Source of the DNA: Callorhinus ursinus
Lineage: Eukaryota; Chordata; Mammalia; Carnivora; Otariidae
Length of the DNA: 64,000 nucleotides
Direction: 5' to 3'
Assembly (NCBI RefSeq): GCF_003265705.1
Contig: NW_020312867.1
Span: 1,174,600-1,238,599 of the forward strand
Of the stretch, positions 46,201-51,874 are shown piece after piece; position 1 is the first letter of the stretch; each line of letters starts with the position of its first letter. A program made the position numbers and the translations under genes. The notes under the pieces were generated by a model. It was not told the DNA's origin. It did no database searches and worked only from the letters and a program-made list of their open reading frames with translations.

Positions 46201-48027
46201 CACTCAAATGCTGTCAGTGCTACTCACCTCCCTTCTAAGATGGGTAAAATATGTGTACACTGGTATCCAGAGGAAATGATGAGCCCACTGGAAATCAAGT
46301 TCTTTGGCTTATTGTGGTAGAAGCTGAAAAGGCTGTCTATTCCATAGGCAACCTTAGGAATCCCATAGCACTCAAAAAGAAGCTCAGACATCATTTGCCG
46401 AGAATACAGTGGGTTGCACACAGCTTCGGTCAAAACTATGGGATGATCAACACAGCCCTACTTTGAAAGAAAAGGGAGAACAGATGAGTAACAAAAGAAT
46501 ACTCTTTTTAAAGCATAAAAGAAACCAAAGTCCTACTGTAAAGACTGAATTTGCTTTTGGTCTTCAATCAAAAACCTGACCGGAAGCAACTGTAAAACAT
46601 TCATCTCATCCTTACTAGAGGTTGTTTTAGAAAATATGAAAGTAGGGTCAATTTAAGGTTATTAAGTCAAGCCCCATCCAAACTGCCAGCAAATCATGTT
46701 GGCTCTATCTTCAATGTACCTCCAGAATCCAACTGCTTCTACCACATACCCCTCCCTGGACCTCCTTCACCTAAGTCACCACCACCTCTCACTTGGATTA
46801 TTCCGACAGCCTCCTTACTGGGTCTCCTGGTTCTACCCTATGACCCATGCCAATCCATTCTTCATACAGCAGCTATAGTGATCCTTTCGGAACAAAAGTC
46901 ATGTCCCTGCTCCACTCAACACCCTGCAACGGCTTCTCATTTCACTCAAGTAAAAGCCAAATGTGATTTGCTCCCTCATCACCTCTCTGACTTCCTCCTC
47001 CACTGACTACTCTCCTCTTACTCTGGCTGCCCTCAGTTAGGCTTAGGGCACACTCCTGCTCAGGGCCTTTTCACTGGCTGTTCCTCTGGAATACTATTTG
47101 CTCAGACATTCACATGGCTTATTCCCTCAATCACCTCCTTCAATCCTTGCTAGGACATCACCTTCTTCCTGAGTCTTACCTTGACCATCTGAAAAAACGT
47201 AATCCTCTCCTCTCCTCCTAACCACGCCTTAGAATCTACTACTTAATTCTATTGTTTATTGTCTGCCTTTTCATTCTAGGTCCATAGCACAGGAAACTTT
47301 GTGTTACATTCATGGATGTATTCCAAACGCCTAGAAAAGTGCCTGACACAGAGTAGGTGCTCAATACAGATTAGTTAATAAATGAATTTGATAACAAACG
47401 AGCACCTATGCCGAATGTACGCTGCAACAGAGAAGGAGCGTTGTTTTGTTCACTGCTGTACTCCAAGAGCCTAGCCCAGGGCTTACACACGTTGGGCACT
47501 TAAGATTTACTCGACTGACTAAATGACAACAGAACTACTGTAGTGACTACGTCCTCTCGGCGAGCAGAGTGCGGGGAGCTGCGACCTCACCCCTTCCCTC
47601 AAGCCCAACCCATCTCCCCCTGCCTCACCTGTGAAGAGACACCCAGGTGCTGGAAGCTGTAGTCCAGCAGCAGCTCCTGCAGCTCCAGGTTGACCGGTAC
47701 GTTGCGGTCGAAGGGTGAGCGCAGCATCCAGCGCAGCGGCTCCAGGCTGCCCAGCGCGTTTCCCACCTGCGGGCCCGCCCCGCCCCGAGCCCCGCCACGC
47801 CCGCGGGCGCACACAGCGCGGAACTGCAGGCGCGGCTCGGGGCCTGGATCCGGCCCGGGGCATGCCCAGCCGGCGCGGGCCTGGAACGACCCGTTGTCCA
47901 GCACGAGTGGCACCGGCAGTGGCCCGTGTGCCCCCGGGCCGGCCTCCAGCACTGGGTCTGGCGCGGCCCGGGCATCGCGGAACGGGTAGACATTCGCCAC
48001 CGGCCCACCGGCACCGGCCGCCGCCAT
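22004..48027 (-). CDS. ACTR5: actin-related protein 5 (INO80 complex subunit), nine coding exons
   Basis: Nuclear actin-like subunit of the INO80 ATP-dependent nucleosome remodeller. In the family, Arp5 pairs with IES6/INO80C and is needed for nucleosome sliding and DNA-damage roles. The nine exons, all GT-AG, join in frame to 615 residues plus TAG; human is about 607. Exon-to-residue map: 1-133, 134-210, 210-267, 267-339, 340-400, 401-439, 440-486, 486-530, 531-615. Visible motifs are the actin phosphate-loop-like LVLDNGS at residues 41-47 and LTGGN at 501-505. Between the two halves of the actin fold lies an Arp5-specific, highly charged helical insertion (about 285-440). The start codon has a strong context (CAAGATGG). 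The extra residues relative to human are mostly a Gly/Ala/Pro/Val stretch right after the first alanines. Identification is by recognising the protein sequence, and I consider it secure. Confidence 0.97.
22262..26236. other. ACTR5 intron 8
   Basis: About 4 kb. Holds an L1M-type 3' fragment near 23225-23350, L2-like text at 24385-24530, an (AT)n run near 25010-25045, MIR-like text at 25112-25290, L2-like text at 25440-25680 and probable L1M 3' text at 25775-26160. No separate gene recognised. Confidence 0.5.
25112..25290 (-). repeat. MIR-like fragment
   Basis: 'taatgtctaagtgttcattttgtgcaggccctatgctgagcacttc' and 'gaaggcttggcaagattc' resemble a diverged MIR in reverse orientation. Confidence 0.5.
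26237..26369 (-). CDS. ACTR5: ACTR5 exon 8 (residues 486-530)
   Basis: Acceptor CTCTCTCCTAG, donor AAG|GTACTG. The first base completes an Arg codon from exon 7. Encodes QNVFLTGGN, the second nucleotide-binding-like motif of the actin fold, and [10 protein letters not shown]. The last codon is Lys where I remember Gln in human. Confidence 0.97.
26504..26667 (+). mobile_element. CAN-SINE in ACTR5 intron 7
   Basis: Starts GGGACACCTGGGTGGCTCAG with the older 'caactcttgatttcaactcagg' body and ends in A-rich sequence. It is antisense to ACTR5 and ends about 135 bases upstream of the exon 8 acceptor in transcript direction. Confidence 0.9.
26745..26960 (-). repeat. ancient L1M 3' UTR fragment
   Basis: 'gacagatgtataccccccagtaaccatcaccacaatcaagaaacagaac' read in pieces matches the reverse-complement L1M 3' UTR. 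Edges are approximate. Confidence 0.5.
27572..27711 (-). CDS. ACTR5: ACTR5 exon 7 (residues 440-486)
   Basis: Acceptor GGTTTTTAAAG then CCCGTGTTTAAC (PVFN); donor AG|GTGAGA splits an Arg codon. Encodes [20 protein letters not shown], where the actin fold resumes after the Arp5-specific insertion. Confidence 0.97.
28465..28581 (-). CDS. ACTR5: ACTR5 exon 6 (residues 401-439)
   Basis: 117 nt, whole codons only (phase 0 at both ends). Acceptor TTCTGTTCTTAG; donor CAG|GTTGGG, which is weak. Encodes an acidic, probably disordered segment ([16 protein letters not shown] and onward) at the end of the Arp5-specific insertion. Confidence 0.96.
29610..29838 (-). mobile_element. CAN-SINE, older, minus orientation
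   Basis: T-rich start, long AGAGAGAG run, then 'gtggagcccgatgcagggc' and 'atcatgacctgagctg', ending GAGCCACCCAGGCACTC. Diverged relative to the young copies. Confidence 0.88.
30205..30345 (-). repeat. MIR-like fragment
   Basis: 'acttgcccaagatcacatcacactagtaagtggtag' followed by 'aaacctggcccaagacag' is reverse-complement MIR text. Confidence 0.5.
30977..31182 (+). mobile_element. CAN-SINE in ACTR5 intron 5
   Basis: Starts GGTGCCTGGGTGGCTCAG and ends AAATAAAATCTT with an A/T-rich tail of AAATA repeats. Exact TSD AATAACTACAGGCCA flanks it. Confidence 0.94.
31500..32070 (+). repeat. LTR-like medium repeat
   Basis: Runs from about 'gatattcttccatcc'-like text through 'gtcatgtgacttcc', 'cttgggaagctccctcctggaagcc' and 'aagcccaaggcacatgg' to 'tgttttatgctactaagtttgg', which resembles an MLT-class LTR end. 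Family uncertain. Confidence 0.45.
32605..32815 (+). repeat. MIR SINE
   Basis: 'ctagctgggcaaccctgggcaaattccttcactctcc', 'ccagtttccttatttgtccaatgg' and 'ctcagtacagggtctggcacatg' follow the MIR consensus. Confidence 0.65.
33120..33400 (+). repeat. L2-like LINE fragment
   Basis: Diverged L2 3' text such as 'tcatatcacctctcagggcccagctcacat' and 'cttctcaaaacttcatc'. Low sequence identity, so tentative. Confidence 0.4.
33941..34135 (+). mobile_element. CAN-SINE in ACTR5 intron 5
   Basis: Starts GAGCACCTGGGTGGCTCAG and ends AAATAAAATCTT plus an A tail of about 16. Exact long TSD AAGAACAAGCAGAGGCCAG flanks it, indicating recent insertion. Confidence 0.94.
35477..35656 (+). mobile_element. L1 3' tail with probable 3'-transduced segment
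   Basis: Positions 35477-35557 are the last ~80 bases of the young L1 type ('gaatcatggaacactacatc' to AATAAAATTAAAAAAA). They are followed by about 65 bases of unrelated sequence (35558-35622) and a second A-rich tail (AAATAAATAAATAAATAAAAATAAAC). The TSD GTATAGGTTTTA lies outside the whole block, at 35465-35476 and 35657-35668. The non-L1 piece therefore appears to have been inserted together with the L1 tail. Confidence 0.75.
36517..36699 (-). CDS. ACTR5: ACTR5 exon 5 (residues 340-400)
   Basis: 183 nt, whole codons only. Acceptor TTGGGTTTCAG; donor GAG|GTACCA, a weak donor. Encodes [20 protein letters not shown] and a heptad-like segment ending VDVVDSKPE, in the middle of the Arp5-specific insertion. 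Predicted mostly helical and acidic. Confidence 0.97.
37421..37638 (-). CDS. ACTR5: ACTR5 exon 4 (residues 267-339)
   Basis: Acceptor TTATTTCTCTGAAG; donor CAG|GTACGT. The first two bases complete a Glu codon. Encodes [19 protein letters not shown] and then a very charged helix ([20 protein letters not shown]), likely a long alpha helix or coiled coil that begins the Arp5-specific insertion. Confidence 0.97.
38696..39451 (+). mobile_element. young L1 3' end containing an assembly gap
   Basis: Starts in the last part of L1 ORF2/3' region ('acacaatggaatattatgcagccatc'), runs into 400 Ns at 38911-39310, and resumes in the second 3' UTR module to end in AATAAAAAATTTAAAA. Exact TSD AAAATTTACCATTATC lies on both sides (left ends 38695, right 39452-39467). 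Confidence 0.9.
38911..39310. other. assembly gap (400 N)
   Basis: A run of exactly 400 undetermined bases inside the young L1 3' end. Equivalent positions in the two other copies in this window are about 249 and 247 bases apart, so the gap length is probably not the true length. Confidence 0.99.
39791..40199 (+). mobile_element. CAN-SINE split by another CAN-SINE
   Basis: Head 39791-39913 (GGGGTGCCTGGGTGGCTCAG onward) and tail 40115-40199 (CTCTCCCTCTCC... to AAATCTTTAAAAAAAAT) belong to one plus-oriented SINE. The minus-oriented SINE at 39914-40114 interrupts it. Left TSD is AACACCTTTCTA at 39779-39790. Confidence 0.9.
39914..40114 (-). mobile_element. CAN-SINE nested inside a SINE
   Basis: T-rich start, AAGATTTTATTTATTTATTTG, ends GAGCCACCCAGGCGCCCC. 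Flanked by short copies of TCTCCCT from the host SINE. Confidence 0.92.
40209..40400 (-). mobile_element. CAN-SINE, minus orientation
   Basis: T-rich start, AAGGTTTTATTTATTCGTCAG, ends GAGCCACCCAGGCGCCCC. It lies between AACACCTTT (40200-40208) and AACACCTTTC (40401-40410), the same target used by its neighbours. Confidence 0.93.
40411..41746 (-). mobile_element. 5'-truncated L1 (ORF2 end and 3' UTR), minus orientation
   Basis: Reverse-complement L1: 3' end near the T-rich tract at 40411-40510, then 'tgtgaataatgctgctataaacat' and 'tttccagagtggttgcaccagtttgcattccc'. It is 5'-truncated at about 41746. Interrupted by a SINE at 41081-41273. Flanked by AACACCTTTC (40401-40410) and AACACATTTCTA (41747-41758). 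Reading frames are decayed. Confidence 0.8.
41081..41273 (-). mobile_element. CAN-SINE nested in L1
   Basis: T-rich start, AAGATTTTATTTATTTATTTG, ends GAGCCACCCAGATGCCCC. Imperfect TSD TATTTTAAACTTTT and TATTTTTAACTTTT. Confidence 0.92.
41913..42103 (+). mobile_element. CAN-SINE in L1M, ACTR5 intron 3
   Basis: Starts TTGGGGCGCCTGGGTGGCTC and ends AAATAAATAAATAAAATCTT plus A tail. TSD is short and imperfect (near AATGGTCTT and AAGGTCTC). Confidence 0.92.
42366..42545 (+). mobile_element. CAN-SINE, older subtype
   Basis: GGGGCGCCTGGGTGGCGCAG head with the 'gactcttggtttcggctcagg' variant and a CT run, ending [29 protein letters not shown] is plausible. Confidence 0.88.
43536..43735 (+). mobile_element. 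CAN-SINE 220 bases inside ACTR5 intron 3
   Basis: Starts GGGACACCTGGGGGGCTCAG and ends AAATAAATAAATAAAATCTT plus A tail. Exact TSD AAATGTTGTTGTTTCA flanks it. It is antisense to ACTR5 and lies just after the exon 3 donor in transcript direction. Confidence 0.93.
43953..44122 (-). CDS. ACTR5: ACTR5 exon 3 (residues 210-267)
   Basis: Acceptor CCTTGATTGTAG; donor G|GTAAAG at 43951-43952. Encodes [20 protein letters not shown], typical of the actin fold subdomain, then [15 protein letters not shown]. The residue before the junction is Gly where I remember Glu in human. Confidence 0.97.
44445..44592. repeat. MER5-like hAT fragment
   Basis: 'tttctcaaactgtggtcc' at one end and 'ctggagtctgagaacccctcc' at the other, with 'cctgggaatacacattttaac' between, is the MER5 layout. 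Lies in ACTR5 intron 2. Confidence 0.6.
44850..45040 (-). mobile_element. CAN-SINE in ACTR5 intron 2
   Basis: T tract, AGATTTTATTTATTTGACAG, ends GAGCCACCCAGGCGCCCC. Exact TSD ACTGTGATCATTT on both sides. Confidence 0.94.
45310..45490 (-). repeat. MIR SINE, minus orientation
   Basis: 'ttatctcatttcatcctcagggtaacc', 'caattttacaagttaagaagc' and 'aacccaggcattcaactccg' follow reverse-complement MIR. Confidence 0.6.
45575..45752 (+). mobile_element. CAN-SINE in ACTR5 intron 2
   Basis: Starts GGGGTGCCTGGGTGGCTCAG and ends AAATAAATAAAATCTT plus A tail. TSD imperfect (ACACGTTTA and ACAGGTTTA). Confidence 0.93.
46228..46457 (-). CDS. ACTR5: ACTR5 exon 2 (residues 134-210)
   Basis: Acceptor TTCTTTCAAAGTAG then GGCTGTGTTGATCATCCC (GCVDHP); donor AG|GTGAGT splits an Arg codon. 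Encodes [34 protein letters not shown] and [13 protein letters not shown], a well-conserved part of the actin fold core. Confidence 0.98.
46700..47510 (+). repeat. L2 LINE, long fragment in ACTR5 intron 1
   Basis: L2 3' region in plus orientation: 'ttggattattccgacagcctccttactgg', 'cagggccttttcactggctgttcc', 'aaaagtgcctgacacagagtaggtgctcaat' and 'ttagttaataaatgaat'. A second partial L2-like end ('ttcactgctgtactccaagagcc') follows at about 47450-47510. Confidence 0.65.
47629..48027 (-). CDS. ACTR5: ACTR5 exon 1 coding part (residues 1-133)
   Basis: ATG at 48025-48027 in a strong context (CAAGATGGC). Donor CAG|GTGAGG at 47627-47628. GC-rich. Encodes the variable N-terminus ([20 protein letters not shown]), the actin phosphate-loop-like [14 protein letters not shown], and ends [20 protein letters not shown] plus Q. 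About seven residues (AGAGGPV) are extra relative to the human N-terminus I remember, consistent with expansion of a GCCGGT-rich stretch. Confidence 0.96.
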
Positions 48028-48560
48028 CTTGGAGCGCGTACGCTGTGCCCGCCCCTCGCCGCAGCGTCCGCCCAGACGGCGCTAACCCCGCCCCTCGCCG
48101 CAGCGCCCGCCCAGAGGGCGCCAATCCCTGCCCCCCACCGTAGCACCCGCACCATCCGCAGGAGACTCCGCCTCGTGTGTGACGAAAGACCCCAAAGCCT
48201 CCTCCCCTCGCTACGCCTGGCCACCCTTTTCGCTTGACTCGCCCCTAGCGACCCAGGCCGCCTTTGAGATCACTAGGCCCCGCCCATGCTAGCCTCGAAG
48301 TCCCGCCTTTGCTTAACCTCGCCCCACCATCCGATCTGGCCACGCCCCTTCGCTCCAGCCGGGATGTCGGCCAGTAAGCCCCGCCCCTGTATCGTAACAC
48401 CATCAGGCTCCGCCCCTTCCCGGCCTCCAGAACCGGGCGCGAAACTACGCCGGGCCCGCCTTTTCGCCCGGCCACACCCCTTTTTTTGGGTAGCTCACCT
48501 TCAACCGCCCTTGGCTCCTCCTCCACAGGGTTTTGACGCCCTTAGCCGGGCAGTCAGGGA
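47630..48560. promoter_or_regulatory. CpG-island promoter of ACTR5
   Basis: High GC and frequent CpG from exon 1 through about 500 bases upstream. No TATA box near the start. Several GC-box-like CCCGCCC/GGGCGGG motifs recur at 48050-48480. A YY1-type AAGATGGCGGC covers the start codon. The transcription start was not determined. Confidence 0.8.
48048..48160. repeat. 39-base tandem repeat in the ACTR5 promoter
   Basis: The unit beginning CCCGCCCCTCGCCGCAGCG occurs at 48048-48086 and 48087-48125, with a third, diverged partial copy at about 48126-48160. Each copy carries a GC box and an inverted GCGCC motif. Confidence 0.75.
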
Positions 48561-50303
48561 AATTCAAACTCTGGGCTATTGACAGCGATCAATTTCTTGA
48601 CCAGAGATCTTGCTACGCACTTTCACTTTGTGAAAATTCATCAAACTGTCCACTTAGGATTTGTGCACTTGCCTGTGTGTAATATTTTGTAATACAATAG
48701 TGTCTTAATACATTTATTATTAAATAATTATTATTTATTTATTAACTCCCACGGACTACGCCCTCTCACTGAGACCTCAAAGACTGAGAAAAGGACTAAT
48801 TGATCCTCAATATGTATATTCTCTCTTCCTTTTAGTGGTATAACTCCCACGCAAGGTCATCTAGTATGAGTATATGACTAAATTCTGGCCCATGGGGGTA
48901 GGAGCGGAGATAATGTGACACCCGTCCCTCCCAGTTTTAGCTCTAAAAGGATTAGGCAAGCTCTCCCCTACCCGATTTCCCCCAGCTAGGGGGATACAAA
49001 GGTTTAGGGAGAGCTGCACTCTACACTTCCAGTTCTGGAACATGTAAATTTGAGAGAAAAAAGCAAGTTAATTATAATAGATGGCTCTGAATAAACACTT
49101 CTAGCAAGAGATAAGACCATACGCCTTTCTCAAAATTTCTGTGAACACCTCTAGGCCAGATTGAGAACCAGCCTAGTGGCAAAGTCAGATTAAGTGTGTT
49201 GGCTTCCAACACAAACCCATTGTCTCAGATATGTGAAAGTACCCATCCTTGAGCTGAGAAAGCAGGAATAAGCAGAACACAGAGACAGTAAATATAAATG
49301 AACGTAAGTAAGTTTAAGAACTACATCTATGTATGCTAACATGGACAAATCTTCAAGATTTATTTTTATTTTTTGTTTATTTATTTTTTAAAAACTTTTT
49401 TCTAAAGATTTTATTTATTTACTTGACAGAGACACACAGTGAGAGAGGGAACACAAGCAGAGGGAGTGAGAGAGGGAGAAGCGGGCTTCCCGCCGAGCAG
49501 GGAGCCCGATGCGGGGCGCGATCCCAGGACCCTGGGACCATGACCTGAGTCGAAGGCAGACGCTTAACGCCTGAGCCACCCAGGTGCCCCTCAAGATTTA
49601 TTTTTAAAAGGAATGAGTGAAGGCAGTACAGTGCATAGTGAACTCCCTTTACGAAAGAGAGGGAACAAATACATATGGTTTCGCTTGTATTTTCATACAG
49701 ATAGAGAGGAAACTAATATGAGTTTACTTGTAAAGGGAGGAGTCAAGGTGGGAGGATCAGGTGTGGGAAACTTTTTCACTGCATATTTTAAAACATTTTT
49801 AGCTGTGTGAATCTATTACTTTTCCAGGAAAAAAAAAGCACCATGTATAAGTAAGGTAGACTGGATTCTTGATACCAGTTCTTCACTCCCATACAATAAT
49901 AGGATTATAATCCATACCATTTGCCCCGTAACTTTGTAGGGCCTCTCACTACAGACGTTGATACTGGGCTTGGCCATGTGGCTTGCATTTAGCCAAGGAT
50001 AACCAAATGTGATCTGAGCAAAGACTTAAAATGTGCTTTGTGGTTTAGAATGCCCTCTTGCACTCCTGCTGTTAATAAGAAGAACATGCCCTGAGTCTAA
50101 AGAGGATGGAAGACCCCTGGAGCAGACAAGAACACAAACTGCAGCCTGGAACCAAGTCCAGCTGACCTTCAACCTAAAGTTGACCTGCCCTGTGGACCCA
50201 TGAACAATAACAACAAGAAAAATGTTTGTCCTTATAATCTGCTGAAATTCTGGGTTGCCATGCAGCATTATTGCAGGAGAACATTGACAGCTACACTAGA
50301 CCA
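48561..50303. other. intergenic spacer, partly repeat-derived
   Basis: AT-rich. Possible LTR-like stretches at 48838-49045 and 49880-50190, and one CAN-SINE at 49404-49591. No gene recognised. Confidence 0.4.
49404..49591 (-). mobile_element. CAN-SINE, minus orientation
   Basis: AAGATTTTATTTATTTACTTG start and GAGCCACCCAGGTGCCCC end, preceded by a T/A-rich tract (49374-49403). TSD CAAGATTTATTTTTA at about 49356-49372 and after 49591. Confidence 0.93.
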
Positions 50304-50307
50304 ATGC

Positions 50308-50490
50308 TGTCCAATAGTACTTTCTGCCATGATGGAAATGTCCTATAGTCTGCAATGTCTAATGCCTGAGCCACATGTGAGTAGTGCAACTGAGGAGCAG
50401 ATTTTTTTTCTTTTACTTAATTTTAACTTACATTTACATTTAAATAACCATATGTAGCTAGTGGTTACTCTGTTGCACAACAAAGCACTA
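50308..50490. repeat. MER20-like hAT DNA transposon
   Basis: 'caatgctgtccaatagtactttctgcc', 'catgatggaaatgtcctatag', 'gccacatgtgagtagtgcaactgagg' and 'tatgtagctagtggttactc' match my memory of MER20, a placental-mammal DNA transposon. Confidence 0.65.
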
Positions 50491-50549
50491 GTCAAATCTC
50501 TGGTTGTGATTATTTGCCCATGGAAATGACTAGAAGAAAATAGACAGAA

Positions 50550-50905
50550 GCCTACTGTATTAGTTTCCTAGGGCTGGCATGATAAAGTACCACTAGCTAG
50601 AATGGCTGAAAACAACAGAATTTTATTCTCTCATAGTTCCGGACGCCAGAAGTCCCAAATCAAGGTGTTGGCAGAGCCATGCTCTCTCTGGAGACTCTAA
50701 GGGAGAATTTGTTCCATGCCTTTATCTTATATTTTGGTGTTGCTTATACACACATCACTCCCCTCTCTGCCTCCACTGTCACGTGGCATTTTTCCTGTAT
50801 GTGTATCTCTTTTCCTCTTTTTATAAGGACACCAATCATATTGGATTAAGGTCCCGTCCCACTTCAGTATGACCTTAACTAATTACATCTGTACACCCTA
50901 TTTCC
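50550..50905 (-). repeat. LTR/MER-like medium repeat, minus orientation
   Basis: 'ttagtttcctagggctggcatgataaagtacc', 'ttctctcatagttccggacgcc', 'ccaaatcaaggtgttggc' and 'ttataaggacaccaatcatattggattaagg' are LTR-type medium-repeat text, similar to 18028-18435. Confidence 0.55.
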
Positions 50906-51672
50906 ATCCCACCCACAGAGTGTTGTTGGGAGCTGCTGGAAGTGTAAAGCTTCTCCCCCACCCCAACCCCCCCACCCGCCCACTTGCCTTGAGCTTGGCC
51001 CTCAGCACTCCTGGACCATCCAGCTGGGTGTTTCTGGCTAGAGGCCTCTCCTCTCCTGGTCCCTCCTGGCCCCCACAACTGGCAGAGATGGCATCCACAG
51101 CATCACTGTGAAATCAGTCACAGCCGGGCTCTCGAACAGACTCAATCCAAACCTCTAGGAAGTAGAGCTCATCTCCCAAGCCCCTATCTCACTGAGATTA
51201 GCATGAGGCAAGTGAAGCATTTGTTAGGAGAGCAAAATTTAAGAAGGTGCAAAAGAATTCCATAAGATATTTGATAAACTATTTTCAAGGTCAAAATTCA
51301 AAACTGAACTATAATGTTCAAAATAACATGAACAAAATAATAAAATTTGAAATCAAGACCGGATCATTGCTGATACTTTCTTTTGCTTCAGACTCAGTAT
51401 GGCTGAGCGTAGTGCTGCTACTGGTCTATACTCTCTGAATGTCACTATTACTGATCCTGCATTCTTCAGCAATAGGGAAATACACTGATGTCTGCATCTT
51501 TGAAATGCATTTTTTTAAAAGGTGGATTGCTAGATGATTAGATGGATAGATATGGAATAGCTATTTCAGCATTGTAAAAATGTTAATTGTTCAGTCTAGG
51601 TGGTGGGTATGTGGGCTGTCAGTGTAGAATTTGTTTACCTTTTCTGTATGCTTGAAATTTTTCTTAAGGTTG

Positions 51673-51874
51673 GGCGCCTGGGTGGCTCAGTCGTTAAGCG
51701 TCTGCCTTCGGCTCAGGTCATGATCCTAGGGTCCTGGGATCGAGTCCCACATCAGTCTCCCTGCTCGGCAGGAGACCTGCTTCTCCCTCTCCCACTCCCC
51801 CTGCTTGTGTTCCTGCTCTCGCTGTGTCTCTCTCTGTCAAATAAATAAATAAAATCTTTAAAAAAAAAAAAAAA
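51673..51874 (+). mobile_element. CAN-SINE
   Basis: Starts GGCGCCTGGGTGGCTCAG and ends AAATAAATAAATAAAATCTTT plus A tail. Long exact TSD GAAATTTTTCTTAAGGTTG, indicating a recent insertion. Confidence 0.95.

Noticed and set aside
47519..48224. Overlapping frames of ~200 codons on the minus strand around ACTR5 exon 1
   Set aside because: They are alternate frames of the GC-rich first exon and promoter repeat. Only the frame starting at 48027 joins to exon 2 and matches ACTR5.
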